From the NCBI GenBank assembly GCA_027065245.1, contig JAMOOS010000060.1, positions 1 to 17,339 on the forward strand: a DNA stretch of 17,339 bases, in the 5' to 3' direction. The stretch's first letter is position 1; each line of letters opens with the position of its first letter. The stretch comes from Desulfuromonadaceae bacterium (GTDB lineage: Bacteria; Desulfobacterota; Desulfuromonadia; Desulfuromonadales; Desulfuromonadaceae). The translations under genes and the position numbers were made by a program. Below are positions 1 to 6,165 of this stretch, piece after piece. The notes beneath the pieces were generated by a model that saw only the letters and a list, made by a program, of their open reading frames with translations, did no database searches and had not been told where the DNA came from.

Positions 1-1
1 C

Positions 2-685
2 ACAGCGTCAGAGGAGGCCACGGAAGAGAAGAAACCGACGCGCCGTCGCCGTACCACCAGAAAGAAAGAGGCGGAAACGGATGTGCAGGCGGACAACGCA
101 ACCGCCGCAGCGCCGGAGGAGGCGACGGAAGAGAAGAAACCGACGCGCCGTCGCCGTACCGCCAAGAAAAAAGAGGTAGAGGCAGATGCTCAGACGGATA
201 AATCAACCGCCACAGCGTCAGAGGAAGCTACGGAAGAGAAGAAACCGACACGCCGTCGCCGCACCACCAGAAAGAAAGAGGCGGAAGCGGATACACAGGC
301 TGACAACGAAACCGCCGCTGCGCCGGAGGAGGCCACGGAAGAGAAAAAGCCGACACGCCGTCGCCGTACCACCAGAAAAAAAGAGGCGGAAACGGAGACG
401 CAGGTGGACAACGCAACCGCCGCTGCGCCGGAGGAGGCGACGGAAGAGAAGAAACCGACGCGCCGTCGCCGTACCACCAGAAAGAAAGAGGCGGAAACGG
501 ATGTGCAGGCGGACAACGCAACCGCCGCAGCGCCGGAGGAGGCGACAGAAGAGAAGAAACCGATACGCCGTCGCCGTACCACCACAAAGAAAGAGGCGGA
601 ACAAAAATCTGACACCGCGGCTGACGCTCAGTCATCACCGTCAACAGCGGACAAGCCGACACCACCGACGCAGGAGCAATCCTGA
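2..685 (+). CDS. 3' end of a gene for a protein with a repetitive acidic/arginine-rich C-terminal tail (5' partial)
   Basis: The frame is open from the left edge to a TGA at 683-685, so the true start lies outside the window; the in-frame GTG at 83 falls inside a repeat and is not a credible start. The visible 227 residues are one partial and five near-complete 35-residue units. Each unit has a small/acidic half (Ala, Thr, Glu, Asp), then EEATEEKKPT, RRRRT and a Lys-Lys-Glu stretch. The chain ends in a non-repeated Ser/Thr/Pro/Gln tail of about 27 residues. No catalytic domain is visible. The composition predicts a disordered, nucleic-acid-binding or RNA-tethering tail. By analogy such tails occur on RNase E/G family proteins, DEAD-box helicases and histone-H1-like proteins. 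RNase E/G is a reasonable guess for the missing N-terminus, but the sequence here cannot prove it. Confidence 0.75.
   Translation, partial: TASEEATEEKKPTRRRRTTRKKEAETDVQADNATAAAPEEATEEKKPTRRRRTAKKKEVEADAQTDKSTATASEEATEEKKPTRRRRTTRKKEAEADTQADNETAAAPEEATEEKKPTRRRRTTRKKEAETETQVDNATAAAPEEATEEKKPTRRRRTTRKKEAETDVQADNATAAAPEEATEEKKPIRRRRTTTKKEAEQKSDTAADAQSSPSTADKPTPPTQEQS
86..602 (+). repeat. Five tandem 105-bp coding repeats (35-residue units), with a sixth partial unit before them
   Basis: Units begin at about 86, 191, 296, 401 and 506, and the end of another unit occupies 2-85. The period is exactly 105 bp, so the reading frame is kept. Units differ by a few substitutions (for example Asn-Glu for Asn-Ala, Ile for Thr before the four arginines). 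Positions 20-126 and 440-546, four units apart, are identical over 107 bases, which points to recent duplication or gene conversion. The periodicity also keeps other frames open on both strands, producing several spurious ORFs. Confidence 0.9.
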
Positions 686-698
686 TCGCCCACACCCG

Positions 699-727
699 GG
701 AGCCTGTCGGGTTTTATGACAGGCTCC
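699..727. repeat. Short perfect hairpin between convergent genes; minimal copy of the 4370-4538 palindromic element
   Basis: GGAGCCTGTC (699-708) and GACAGGCTCC (718-727) form a perfect 10-bp stem around a 9-base loop. It lies between the stop codons of two convergent genes (685 and 738), where a bidirectional terminator would be expected, but no T-run follows the stem on either strand. Its arms and near flanks match the ends of the 169-bp element at 4370-4538. Read on the minus strand, both start CTAGGAGCCTGTC and both end CCGACAGGCTCC. It may be an internally deleted member of that family, now perhaps used for transcript 3' ends. Confidence 0.7.
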
Positions 728-737
728 TAGCCCGCGT

Positions 738-1079
738 CTAAAAAAAATAGTGCCACAACCAATCCAGGCGACCGCGCATAACGTAGTAACGCCCGCTGAA
801 CTTCATCACGGCGCGTATTTTGTCCCGCTGCTGTTTTTTGTAGCAATGCACCGGGCAGCGGCGACACGCCGGTTTGGGATCGAGGGGACAGCGTTCGTTG
901 CGCTGCAACGCGTAGTGCAACAAGGCGTGACACTCGGCGCAATATACCCGCCCCTGCTCGTGGCTGTGCACCGCCACGCCGCGCTTGAGGTGATGTTCGC
1001 GACAGTACACGGCAATAAACGCCCGCAGCACCCTGCCATCGCGCTGAATACGCCGCGCCTTACTCAGCACCGCCGCCAC
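738..1079 (-). CDS. YgbA family (nitrous oxide-stimulated promoter family) Cys-rich protein
   Basis: The 113-residue product matches the YgbA_NO pattern as I know it. An Arg-rich N-terminal helix leads into the Cys26-Arg-Glu-His-His motif, then Cys47-x2-Cys50 with the following His, then RCPLDPKPACRRCPVHCY (Cys64, 72, 75, 79), and a C-terminal helix rich in aromatic residues. These Cys/His residues could bind a metal. In enterobacteria ygbA is induced by nitric oxide through NsrR, and the molecular role is still vague. The start is a GTG at 1079 with no strong Shine-Dalgarno; it lies only 3 bp after the stop of the zinc-ribbon gene, so translational coupling is likely. It is the last gene of the minus-strand operon. 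Confidence 0.8.
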   Translation of the reverse strand: MAAVLSKARRIQRDGRVLRAFIAVYCREHHLKRGVAVHSHEQGRVYCAECHALLHYALQRNERCPLDPKPACRRCPVHCYKKQQRDKIRAVMKFSGRYYVMRGRLDWLWHYFF

Positions 1080-1082
1080 CGT

Positions 1083-1331
1083 CTAGACGTTGATACCGGC
1101 AGGACGGATGGCCGACGGATCACCGGCATGGCACGGCGTTACGGCGTAAACCATGCCACACTCACCGCACTGCCCCTCAAAAGTATCCATACAAAAACTG
1201 TTGCCGCAGTTTTCGCACTGCAGGGTTACCGGTGCCGGCATGGGTTGCAGATTAAAACCCATAGTACGAATTTTGTTAAGAACATCCATTCCGCTGGCAA
1301 AGTTTGCCGAACAGCCATCATGCATTGTCAT
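1083..1331 (-). CDS. Small zinc-ribbon-like Cys-rich protein of unknown function
   Basis: This 82-residue protein has Cys39-x2-Cys42, Cys47, Cys55-x2-Cys58 and Cys67-His68 in a compact pattern (CENCG, then GQCGECG, then VTPCHA). That is what a zinc ribbon or small metal-binding domain looks like. I do not recognise a named family. A strong AAAGGAG lies just upstream. The ATG at 1331 is only two bases from it, while the second ATG at 1325 is spaced better, so the real start may be two codons later. The gene begins 20 bp after the ABC ATPase stop and is followed after 3 bp by the YgbA-type gene, so all appear co-transcribed. A role in metal handling or redox sensing is inferred only from cysteine content and context. 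Confidence 0.75.
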   Translation of the reverse strand: MTMHDGCSANFASGMDVLNKIRTMGFNLQPMPAPVTLQCENCGNSFCMDTFEGQCGECGMVYAVTPCHAGDPSAIRPAGINV

Positions 1332-1351
1332 CTCTCCTTTAGCGAGTCGGG

Positions 1352-2350
1352 TTACAGCTCTTCTAATGTTTCACCTTCACGTATACGCTGACGCAGATTC
1401 ATCAGCTTGCGATCCAGTTCTTCCAGTTGTGCCAGATTGGCGCGCTCAGCCGCACTGGTGGTAATAATTTTGGCCACGCCGCCGTTGCGAATCACCAGGC
1501 GGCGTTGTCCCATAAGTGCCAGGATGGGATCATGGGTAGCCATGAGGACAATTTTCTCCTCACGCACCAGCAGTTCCAGCGCTTTTTTGCGGTCGATACC
1601 GGCATTTTCTATCTCATCGATAAGAACGATGGGAGATTTACTCAAAATGGCGGTATCAGCAATCATCAGCGCCCGAGACTGACCGCCGCTTAAAGAGGTG
1701 ATCGGCGTTGTGGCGGTAAAACCCTCGCCAGCCAGCTCGTTGGCCTGCGCCATAATCCGCTCGATTTTGTCGTCAACATCGGGGACAAAGCGGCTTTCGG
1801 CGTGCATGCGGATAAATTCCTCCACCGACAAATCCATGACAAAGTTCATGTTCTGCGACAACTGCGCCACCAGCTTGTGCTCGATGGAAAAACGCCACTT
1901 GGCATCCGGCACCGCAGCGTTGATAAGAATATGTCTGCCGGTAGGAGTATCGCCCTGCGCCATCCACTCGATATCGGCCAGCAGGCGACTTTTACCGCTG
2001 CCAGTAGGCCCGACAATGCAGATTATCTGACCGGGCAGCAGATCGAGGCTGAAATCCTCCGGCTGGCGCTCTTTATTGAAACCACCCTTGATGGTAAGGC
2101 ACTCCACCTTGGCAAAATCGTGTTGCAATGCCCCCATGCCGTCCACGTAATCACGCAGTGCCTGGCGCAGTTGCGCGCGGTCGAGGCCGATATCGTCTAA
2201 TGCATCGGCATCAAGCGCGGCAAAAAGCTGCGCCGCGCTGGCGTCGCTGCTACGCACATCAATGTTGAACGAATCAAAAAAATCGGCGATATACGGATAG
2301 CGCTCCACCAGCACCGTCAGTGGTGTTTCAAACAGTTCGCTGCTATTCAT
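1352..2350 (-). CDS. ABC-type ATPase with a short helical (DUF1858/ScdA_N-like) N-terminal module
   Basis: The 332-residue protein has a full set of ABC ATPase motifs: Walker A GPTGSGKS (114-121), signature LSGGQ (220-224), Walker B IVLIDE (241-246) and the switch His273 in ATHDP. About 80 residues precede the ATPase. Within them, residues 9-33 (VERYP followed by an aromatic/acidic helix) resemble the N-terminus of the upstream substrate-binding-like gene and, loosely, DUF1858/ScdA_N domains. The start at 2350 is preferred over 2368 because AAGGGG lies 8 bases before it; it overlaps the GTPase stop by 8 bp. No permease gene is nearby. The protein may therefore use an unlinked permease or be a soluble ABC protein acting on a protein or cofactor partner. 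Confidence 0.85.
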   Translation of the reverse strand: MNSSELFETPLTVLVERYPYIADFFDSFNIDVRSSDASAAQLFAALDADALDDIGLDRAQLRQALRDYVDGMGALQHDFAKVECLTIKGGFNKERQPEDFSLDLLPGQIICIVGPTGSGKSRLLADIEWMAQGDTPTGRHILINAAVPDAKWRFSIEHKLVAQLSQNMNFVMDLSVEEFIRMHAESRFVPDVDDKIERIMAQANELAGEGFTATTPITSLSGGQSRALMIADTAILSKSPIVLIDEIENAGIDRKKALELLVREEKIVLMATHDPILALMGQRRLVIRNGGVAKIITTSAAERANLAQLEELDRKLMNLRQRIREGETLEEL

Positions 2351-3050
2351 TGTTGCGCCCCTTGTCATTCAGATCAATTTTACGCACGTTGCCCACCTGA
2401 TGCTCCTCGCCGATACGGGTCTCTCCCAGACAGTAGGAACACAGTGCCGACGGCATGGAGAAACGCAGCGATTTACCCTTGAGCGAGGCGATATCGCTCG
2501 CCTGCGCCACCAAGGTGGACAACTCAAACGCGCCCTGGCCGGTAATGCCGTTTACATGCATGATTACCGCTTTGGGATTGACCTGGCGCACCCGCGCTGC
2601 AAACACCTCGCGCTCCGCCTGGGAGACAATATCCCCTTTGGTTATCACCACGATGTCGGCGCCTTTGAGCATGGGACCGATTTTTTTCGGCGTGCCGATG
2701 CCGCTGAGATTGTCGATGACACACACAGCGCAGATATCCTTTATGTGCGGCGAGCAGCGGTTGCACAGCCCGGCGCTCTCGCTGATAAGCAGATCCAGTT
2801 GTTCCTGCCGCCCCCAGTCGACACAGGCCTCGATATTGCTGATAAAATAGTGATCGGGACACAGCGCTCCCGACAACCCTTTGCGTACCGGCACGCCCCG
2901 ACTGGCGTAAAGAGTGTCGTCGTCGGTAAGAAGGCAGTCAAACTTCACCACCCCCACGCGCAGACCGCGCTCACTTAACGCGTCGATAGTACGTAGAATA
3001 ACAGCGGTTTTCCCCGCCGACGGCGGGCCGGACACAGTAACAAAGCGCAT
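2343..3050 (-). CDS. HypB/UreG/CobW-like P-loop GTPase with two cysteine clusters
   Basis: This 235-residue G protein has Walker A GPPSAGKT (8-15), an Asp-rich switch region (LTDDD, 41-45), the ESAGLCNRCSP segment (91-101) where SIMIBI metallochaperone GTPases carry E(S/N)xG, the base-recognition motif TKGD (137-140) and GITGQG (168-173). Cys96, 99, 107 and 110 form a four-cysteine cluster right after the ESAG motif, and Cys204-x2-Cys207 sits near the C-terminus; both suggest metal or Fe-S binding. HypB and UreG load nickel into enzymes and CobW/COG0523 proteins handle zinc or cobalt; the actual metal or client here is unknown. The start at 3050 is chosen because the P-loop strand follows directly, GAGG lies 10 bases before it, and it begins 2 bp after the upstream stop. 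An upstream extension to 3152 would overlap that gene by about 100 bp. Confidence 0.8.
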   Translation of the reverse strand: MRFVTVSGPPSAGKTAVILRTIDALSERGLRVGVVKFDCLLTDDDTLYASRGVPVRKGLSGALCPDHYFISNIEACVDWGRQEQLDLLISESAGLCNRCSPHIKDICAVCVIDNLSGIGTPKKIGPMLKGADIVVITKGDIVSQAEREVFAARVRQVNPKAVIMHVNGITGQGAFELSTLVAQASDIASLKGKSLRFSMPSALCSYCLGETRIGEEHQVGNVRKIDLNDKGRNNE

Positions 3051-3052
3051 GA

Positions 3053-4282
3053 TTAGCCATCCTCGCAAGCAACGGTAAAAATCCGTTCCAAATGTTCTAT
3101 CTGCTCTGATATATCGTGGTTGTAGATGTAATCCCACCCCAGCCACTGCCATGGTGCCCGCGGCGGCAACACATTTTCCACCTGCGGATTAAGGGACGGA
3201 AACAGCCCCTTTTGCGCCAGTATCTCCCCCACCTGCTTACCGGCGAGAAACTCAGCCACTGCACCGATCTGTGCCAGACGCTCTTTTTTTGCCAGCAGAA
3301 AGATAGGGCTGATGATGGCACCGTCTTCCGGCCAGACGATCTCCACCGAAGCGATGTTACCGGCCATGCGGGTAAAGAAATAAGGGAGAATAGTCACCAG
3401 CGGTTTATCAACCTGCGTGCGTCCGGCGCCCTTGACCATCTGCGCCGGATGGAGCGAACTGAGCATGGAACGCCCCAGTCGTTCGACACCATCGGTACCG
3501 AACATTTTATATATATTGAGCAAAATAGCGTTAAACAGGTCAAAATCGCCCACCGGCAGAGCTACCCGCCGGGCATATTCCGGCCTGAGGATATCACGCC
3601 AGCTGCGCGGCACCGGCAAATCGCCCAGTTCCATCTTATCCACCATAAACACCGCCGGCACCACCGATATGATGGTGTAGCTGTGTTGCGGATCTTCCAG
3701 CGCCAGAGCGGAAAAATCGCTGTTTACTCCGCCCATCTCCACACTGGAGAATACCCCCTGCTGCCGATACTGGCCGATCCCCTTCGGATCAAAGAAGGTA
3801 TCAAAACCGGCGGAGATAAAAATATCCGGCAATTCAGCGGCACTGGCAATGGTGGAGATATTGGCGGCAATCCAGTCGGAACCGACGGAAGCAGCCTCGA
3901 AACGGCTACGCGTTTTCAGGCCGCTGCGCTGTTGATAATCAGTGCAGAAGGCATCAAAGGCTTCCAGCAACGGCACCCGCACCGGACACGGCAACAGGCC
4001 GGCCACGTCGATATCATAATCGTCACCATTGGCATCCTCGGCCAGAGTAATGTCGATATTTTCCTGCGCCTCGGCTATTTTCTCTTCCAGCAGGCACAGG
4101 TAAGTATCCACAGCAAAGCCCTTACTCTGCAGGGCGCTGCCAAGCTTGAGAAAACGCCCCACCCGCTGCAACGTACCAGCATCGGCAAACTGCTCAAAGC
4201 CGTTGGCAACAAATACTTCGAGGGTTTGCGGCCAGCGTTCAACAATCTCTTTTACGGTCATATTGGTATCAATGTTAGTCAT
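3053..4282 (-). CDS. Cytoplasmic substrate-binding-like protein with DUF1858-like N-terminal domain
   Basis: The 409-residue product starts with a short helical domain (residues about 8-60; MTVKEIVERWP, then LEVFVANGFEQF) of the DUF1858 type. From about residue 94 a periplasmic-binding-protein-like fold follows, recognisable as an ABC substrate-binding family of the iron/molybdate/thiamine type: PDIFISAGFDTFF, a domestic hinge region around FMVDK, PRSWRDILRPEYARRVALP, and a C-terminal EFLAGKQVGEIL followed by GLFPSLNP. There is no signal peptide or lipobox, so it should be cytoplasmic, unlike normal ABC binding proteins. The start at 4282 has AGGAGAGG at good spacing; a longer reading to 4351 would run through the probable promoter. 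It heads the operon. What it binds cannot be read from the sequence. Confidence 0.75.
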   Translation of the reverse strand: MTNIDTNMTVKEIVERWPQTLEVFVANGFEQFADAGTLQRVGRFLKLGSALQSKGFAVDTYLCLLEEKIAEAQENIDITLAEDANGDDYDIDVAGLLPCPVRVPLLEAFDAFCTDYQQRSGLKTRSRFEAASVGSDWIAANISTIASAAELPDIFISAGFDTFFDPKGIGQYRQQGVFSSVEMGGVNSDFSALALEDPQHSYTIISVVPAVFMVDKMELGDLPVPRSWRDILRPEYARRVALPVGDFDLFNAILLNIYKMFGTDGVERLGRSMLSSLHPAQMVKGAGRTQVDKPLVTILPYFFTRMAGNIASVEIVWPEDGAIISPIFLLAKKERLAQIGAVAEFLAGKQVGEILAQKGLFPSLNPQVENVLPPRAPWQWLGWDYIYNHDISEQIEHLERIFTVACEDG

Positions 4283-4309
4283 GTCAGCCTCTCCTGTATG
4301 GTTGACGCA

Positions 4310-4351
4310 ACTATGCCGTAGCGCAGCAACAACGTAATTGACCGCCATCAA
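4310..4351 (-). promoter_or_regulatory. FNR/HcpR-type operator and -10 element for the five-gene operon
   Basis: Positions 4338-4351 read TTGAC-CGCC-ATCAA on the plus strand (TTGAT-GGCG-GTCAA on the operon strand). One half-site fits the HcpR consensus (TTGAC), the other the FNR consensus (TTGAT). On the minus strand CATAGT (4315-4310) matches the -10 consensus at four of six positions. It places the palindrome centre near -41.5 of a start site around 4303, the classic class II activator position. The first gene starts at 4282. Regulation by an oxygen- or NO-responsive CRP/FNR protein is therefore likely but unproven. Confidence 0.6.
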
Positions 4352-4369
4352 AAAAATCGTTTTTAACTA

Positions 4370-4538
4370 GGAGCCTGTCGGGCTTTGCGGATCGAAGCGA
4401 AAAATCGACTGGTCGAGGACAGATTTTCGTTCGTTTGAAGGCTAATAGTAATAGCCGTAGCTATTGGTCGAAAAGGAGCGGAAATATGCACCGGCTAGGC
4501 GGTTTTGCAGCCGATTCATGGAAAGTCCGACAGGCTCC
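4370..4538. repeat. 169-bp structured palindromic element (MITE/REP-like) between the DUF1858 operon and tatC
   Basis: The ends are perfect 12-bp inverted repeats, GGAGCCTGTCGG (4370-4381) and its complement (4527-4538), extending to 17 bp with one mismatch. Several nested hairpins lie inside: a bulged stem pairing 4393-4406 with 4422-4433, TCGAC/GTCGA at 4405-4416, AATAGC/GCTATT around 4450, and CGGCT/AGCCG near 4492-4513. No plausible gene lies inside and no target-site duplication is obvious. It starts 11 bp after the tatC stop and may act as a transcript end. The short hairpin at 699-727 shares its termini, which suggests a dispersed family. Confidence 0.7.
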
Positions 4539-4549
4539 GAGGATTTGCT

Positions 4550-5296
4550 TTATTCGGGATCGGGAACTTCCGGACGCTTCTTGCCAAAGAAACGTGCTAC
4601 CCACACCCCCACCTCGTACAGCAGGATAAACGGCAGGGCAATGGATATCTGCGAAAAAATATCGGGCGGGGTAAGTACCGCGCCAACAACAAACGCCAGC
4701 AAAAACGCGTAACGCCGGTGCGCGGCCAGCCATTTGTAATCCACCAGCCCCAGGCGGGCGAGAAAAAAAATGATAATCGGCAGCTCAAACACCAGTCCGA
4801 AGGCCAGCAGCAGACGGGTGGACATGCTCAAGTAGCCACCCATGGACAGCATGGCCTGCACCTCGCCATGACCGATGCCGTAATTGATAAGAAAGGTAAA
4901 AATCATCGGAAACACATAAGTGAAACCGAAATAGGTACCGGTGGCAAAACACAGACAACTGAAGAACACAAACGGGATAGCCAGACGCTTCTCCCCCGGA
5001 TACAGTGCCGGCGCGATAAAGCGCCACATCTGCCACAACATAACCGGCAGCGCCACCACCAGTCCAGCCACCGCCGCCACCTTGAGATAGGTGAAAAACG
5101 GCTCCGTAGCGTGGATAAACACCAGCGTGCTGTCTTTGGGCAACGCCTGGCGTACCGGCTCGGCAATCAGTTTAAACAGCTGCTCGGCGTAGTTATAACA
5201 CACGCCGAAGCCGATAACCCACGCCACCACCGAGATAATCAGGCGTCGGCGCAACTCCTCAAAATGTTCCGTCAGCGTCTGTCCCTGCTCATCCAC
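4550..5296 (-). CDS. tatC: Sec-independent protein translocase subunit TatC
   Basis: TatC is the multi-spanning receptor of the twin-arginine pathway, which exports folded, often cofactor-bearing proteins across the inner membrane. The 248-residue product shows the family hallmarks: cytoplasmic HFEELRRRL near residue 11, about six hydrophobic spans, FELP between spans, and LTPPDIFSQ before the last spans. Length is normal. The GTG start at 5296 overlaps the tatB stop by 8 bp, so the two are probably translationally coupled. It is the last gene of tatABC and is followed after 11 bp by the palindromic element. Confidence 0.95.
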   Translation of the reverse strand: MDEQGQTLTEHFEELRRRLIISVVAWVIGFGVCYNYAEQLFKLIAEPVRQALPKDSTLVFIHATEPFFTYLKVAAVAGLVVALPVMLWQMWRFIAPALYPGEKRLAIPFVFFSCLCFATGTYFGFTYVFPMIFTFLINYGIGHGEVQAMLSMGGYLSMSTRLLLAFGLVFELPIIIFFLARLGLVDYKWLAAHRRYAFLLAFVVGAVLTPPDIFSQISIALPFILLYEVGVWVARFFGKKRPEVPDPE

Positions 5297-5645
5297 GCTT
5301 ATGCTCTGCTCCGCCTGTCTGCACCTTGTTTTCCGTCACTTTATCAGCCGCAGCGGCACCATCCTCATCCGCCACCTTGTCATCAGCCGCCGCTTTGACA
5401 CCAGCGGCTGCTGCAGTCGCAGGCTCATCGCCGCGCTGCGCCTGCCTGCACTCAAACTCGATGGGCTCCACCTCCCCGGCTTCAGCTTCGAGATTGATGG
5501 TATTCTTCAACTCGGTAGAAGCGCGCCGAAACTCACGCATCCCCCGCCCCAGCGCCCTGGCTACATCGGGCAACTTGGCCGGACCTATAATAATCAATGC
5601 TATCACCAGAATTACGATCAACTCCGGCATTCCTATTCCAAACAT
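5289..5645 (-). CDS. tatB: Sec-independent protein translocase subunit TatB
   Basis: TatB works with TatC in recognising twin-arginine signal peptides. The 118-residue protein has one N-terminal transmembrane helix with Glu8 (MFGIGMPELIVILVIALI), the hinge GPAKLPD, and an amphipathic helix (LGRGMREFRRASTELK). A long Ala/Asp/Glu/Lys-rich low-complexity tail follows, typical of TatB. The Gly-Pro hinge and position between tatA and tatC favour TatB over a second TatA. The ATG at 5645 follows GGAGG by four bases. It lies 42 bp after tatA and overlaps tatC by 8 bp. Confidence 0.88.
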   Translation of the reverse strand: MFGIGMPELIVILVIALIIIGPAKLPDVARALGRGMREFRRASTELKNTINLEAEAGEVEPIEFECRQAQRGDEPATAAAAGVKAAADDKVADEDGAAAADKVTENKVQTGGAEHKRG

Positions 5646-5687
5646 ACAACCTCCACCCCGGCAGGGCTATCTCATACGCAACAATTA

Positions 5688-5879
5688 CTACTTTTCATCA
5701 TCACTGCTGTCTTCGATTTTATTCTTATTTTGCGCTGTTTCATCCTGCTGCAGCCCTTTTTTAAAGTTGCGAATCCCCCGCCCCAGGCCTTCCCCCAGTT
5801 GCGGCAGACGCTTGCCACCAAACAACACCAGCACAATCACCAGAATGATGGTCAGTTCCTGCGCACCCAATCCAAACAT
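5688..5879 (-). CDS. tatA: Sec-independent protein translocase subunit TatA
   Basis: TatA oligomerises to form the translocation pore of the twin-arginine system. The 63-residue protein has an N-terminal membrane helix (MFGLGAQELTIILVIVLVLF), the TatA hinge FGGKRLP, an amphipathic helix (LGEGLGRGIRNFKKGLQ) and a short charged tail. The ATG at 5879 is chosen over an upstream start at 5999 because TatA proteins begin directly with this helix and AAAGGA lies six bases before it. It is the first gene of tatABC; the roughly 155 bp between it and the tRNA terminator must hold the promoter, but I could not pick a convincing -35/-10 pair. Confidence 0.92.
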   Translation of the reverse strand: MFGLGAQELTIILVIVLVLFGGKRLPQLGEGLGRGIRNFKKGLQQDETAQNKNKIEDSSDDEK

Positions 5880-6034
5880 AACAGTTCCTTTCGTCATTAC
5901 CAGATAGTAGCGGCCGCACCAAAAAACGCCACACGCCATCGCTCCGCATAACACACCAGGCCAGACAATAACCAGTACAAACTTGTATAGCGCCATCATC
6001 CACTAGTTAATCCGTCGACGATAACACAAACGAC

Positions 6035-6068
6035 AAAAAAGCACCTGAGGCAATCGCCACAGGTGCTT
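6035..6068 (-). terminator. Rho-independent terminator of the tRNA-Ala transcript
   Basis: On the minus strand a 9-bp stem (AAGCACCTG/CAGGTGCTT, arms 6060-6068 and 6039-6047) is extended by an inner GGC/GCC pair across an A-A mismatch. It ends directly in a run of T (complement of the A-run at 6035-6040). It starts about 10 bp after the tRNA CCA end. The other strand also has AATTTTTT after the stem, so it might stop transcription both ways, but no plus-strand gene needs it. Confidence 0.88.
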
Positions 6069-6078
6069 AATTTTTTAT

Positions 6079-6154
<76 letters not shown>

Positions 6155-6165
6155 AAACGCAGGTG

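Noticed and set aside
1..610. CRISPR-like array
   Set aside because: The repeats are contiguous, in frame and 105 bp long with no unique spacers; they are a coding tandem repeat.
186..719. Long alternative-frame ORFs on both strands across the tandem repeats
   Set aside because: The 105-bp period is a multiple of three and GC-rich, so stop-free frames are copied along with the real one. The products are Arg-rich or Phe/Arg-rich low complexity and lack ribosome sites.
699..727. Ordinary Rho-independent terminator
   Set aside because: The stem is strong, but no T-run follows it on either strand, and the arms match the ends of a larger element, so a repeat-family origin explains it better. A terminator role is still possible.
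3116..4321. A 401-residue plus-strand ORF
   Set aside because: It lies antisense to the substrate-binding-like gene, has no domain resemblance and no ribosome site; it is the shadow of a real coding frame.
4435..4733. Small ORFs inside and beside the 169-bp palindromic element
   Set aside because: They run across the inverted repeats or antisense to tatC and show no protein-like features; the element is better read as non-coding structure.
5880..5999. Longer TatA with a 40-residue N-terminal extension
   Set aside because: TatA proteins begin at the membrane helix, and a good ribosome site precedes the ATG at 5879. The extension is an unrelated hydrophobic reading of the leader.
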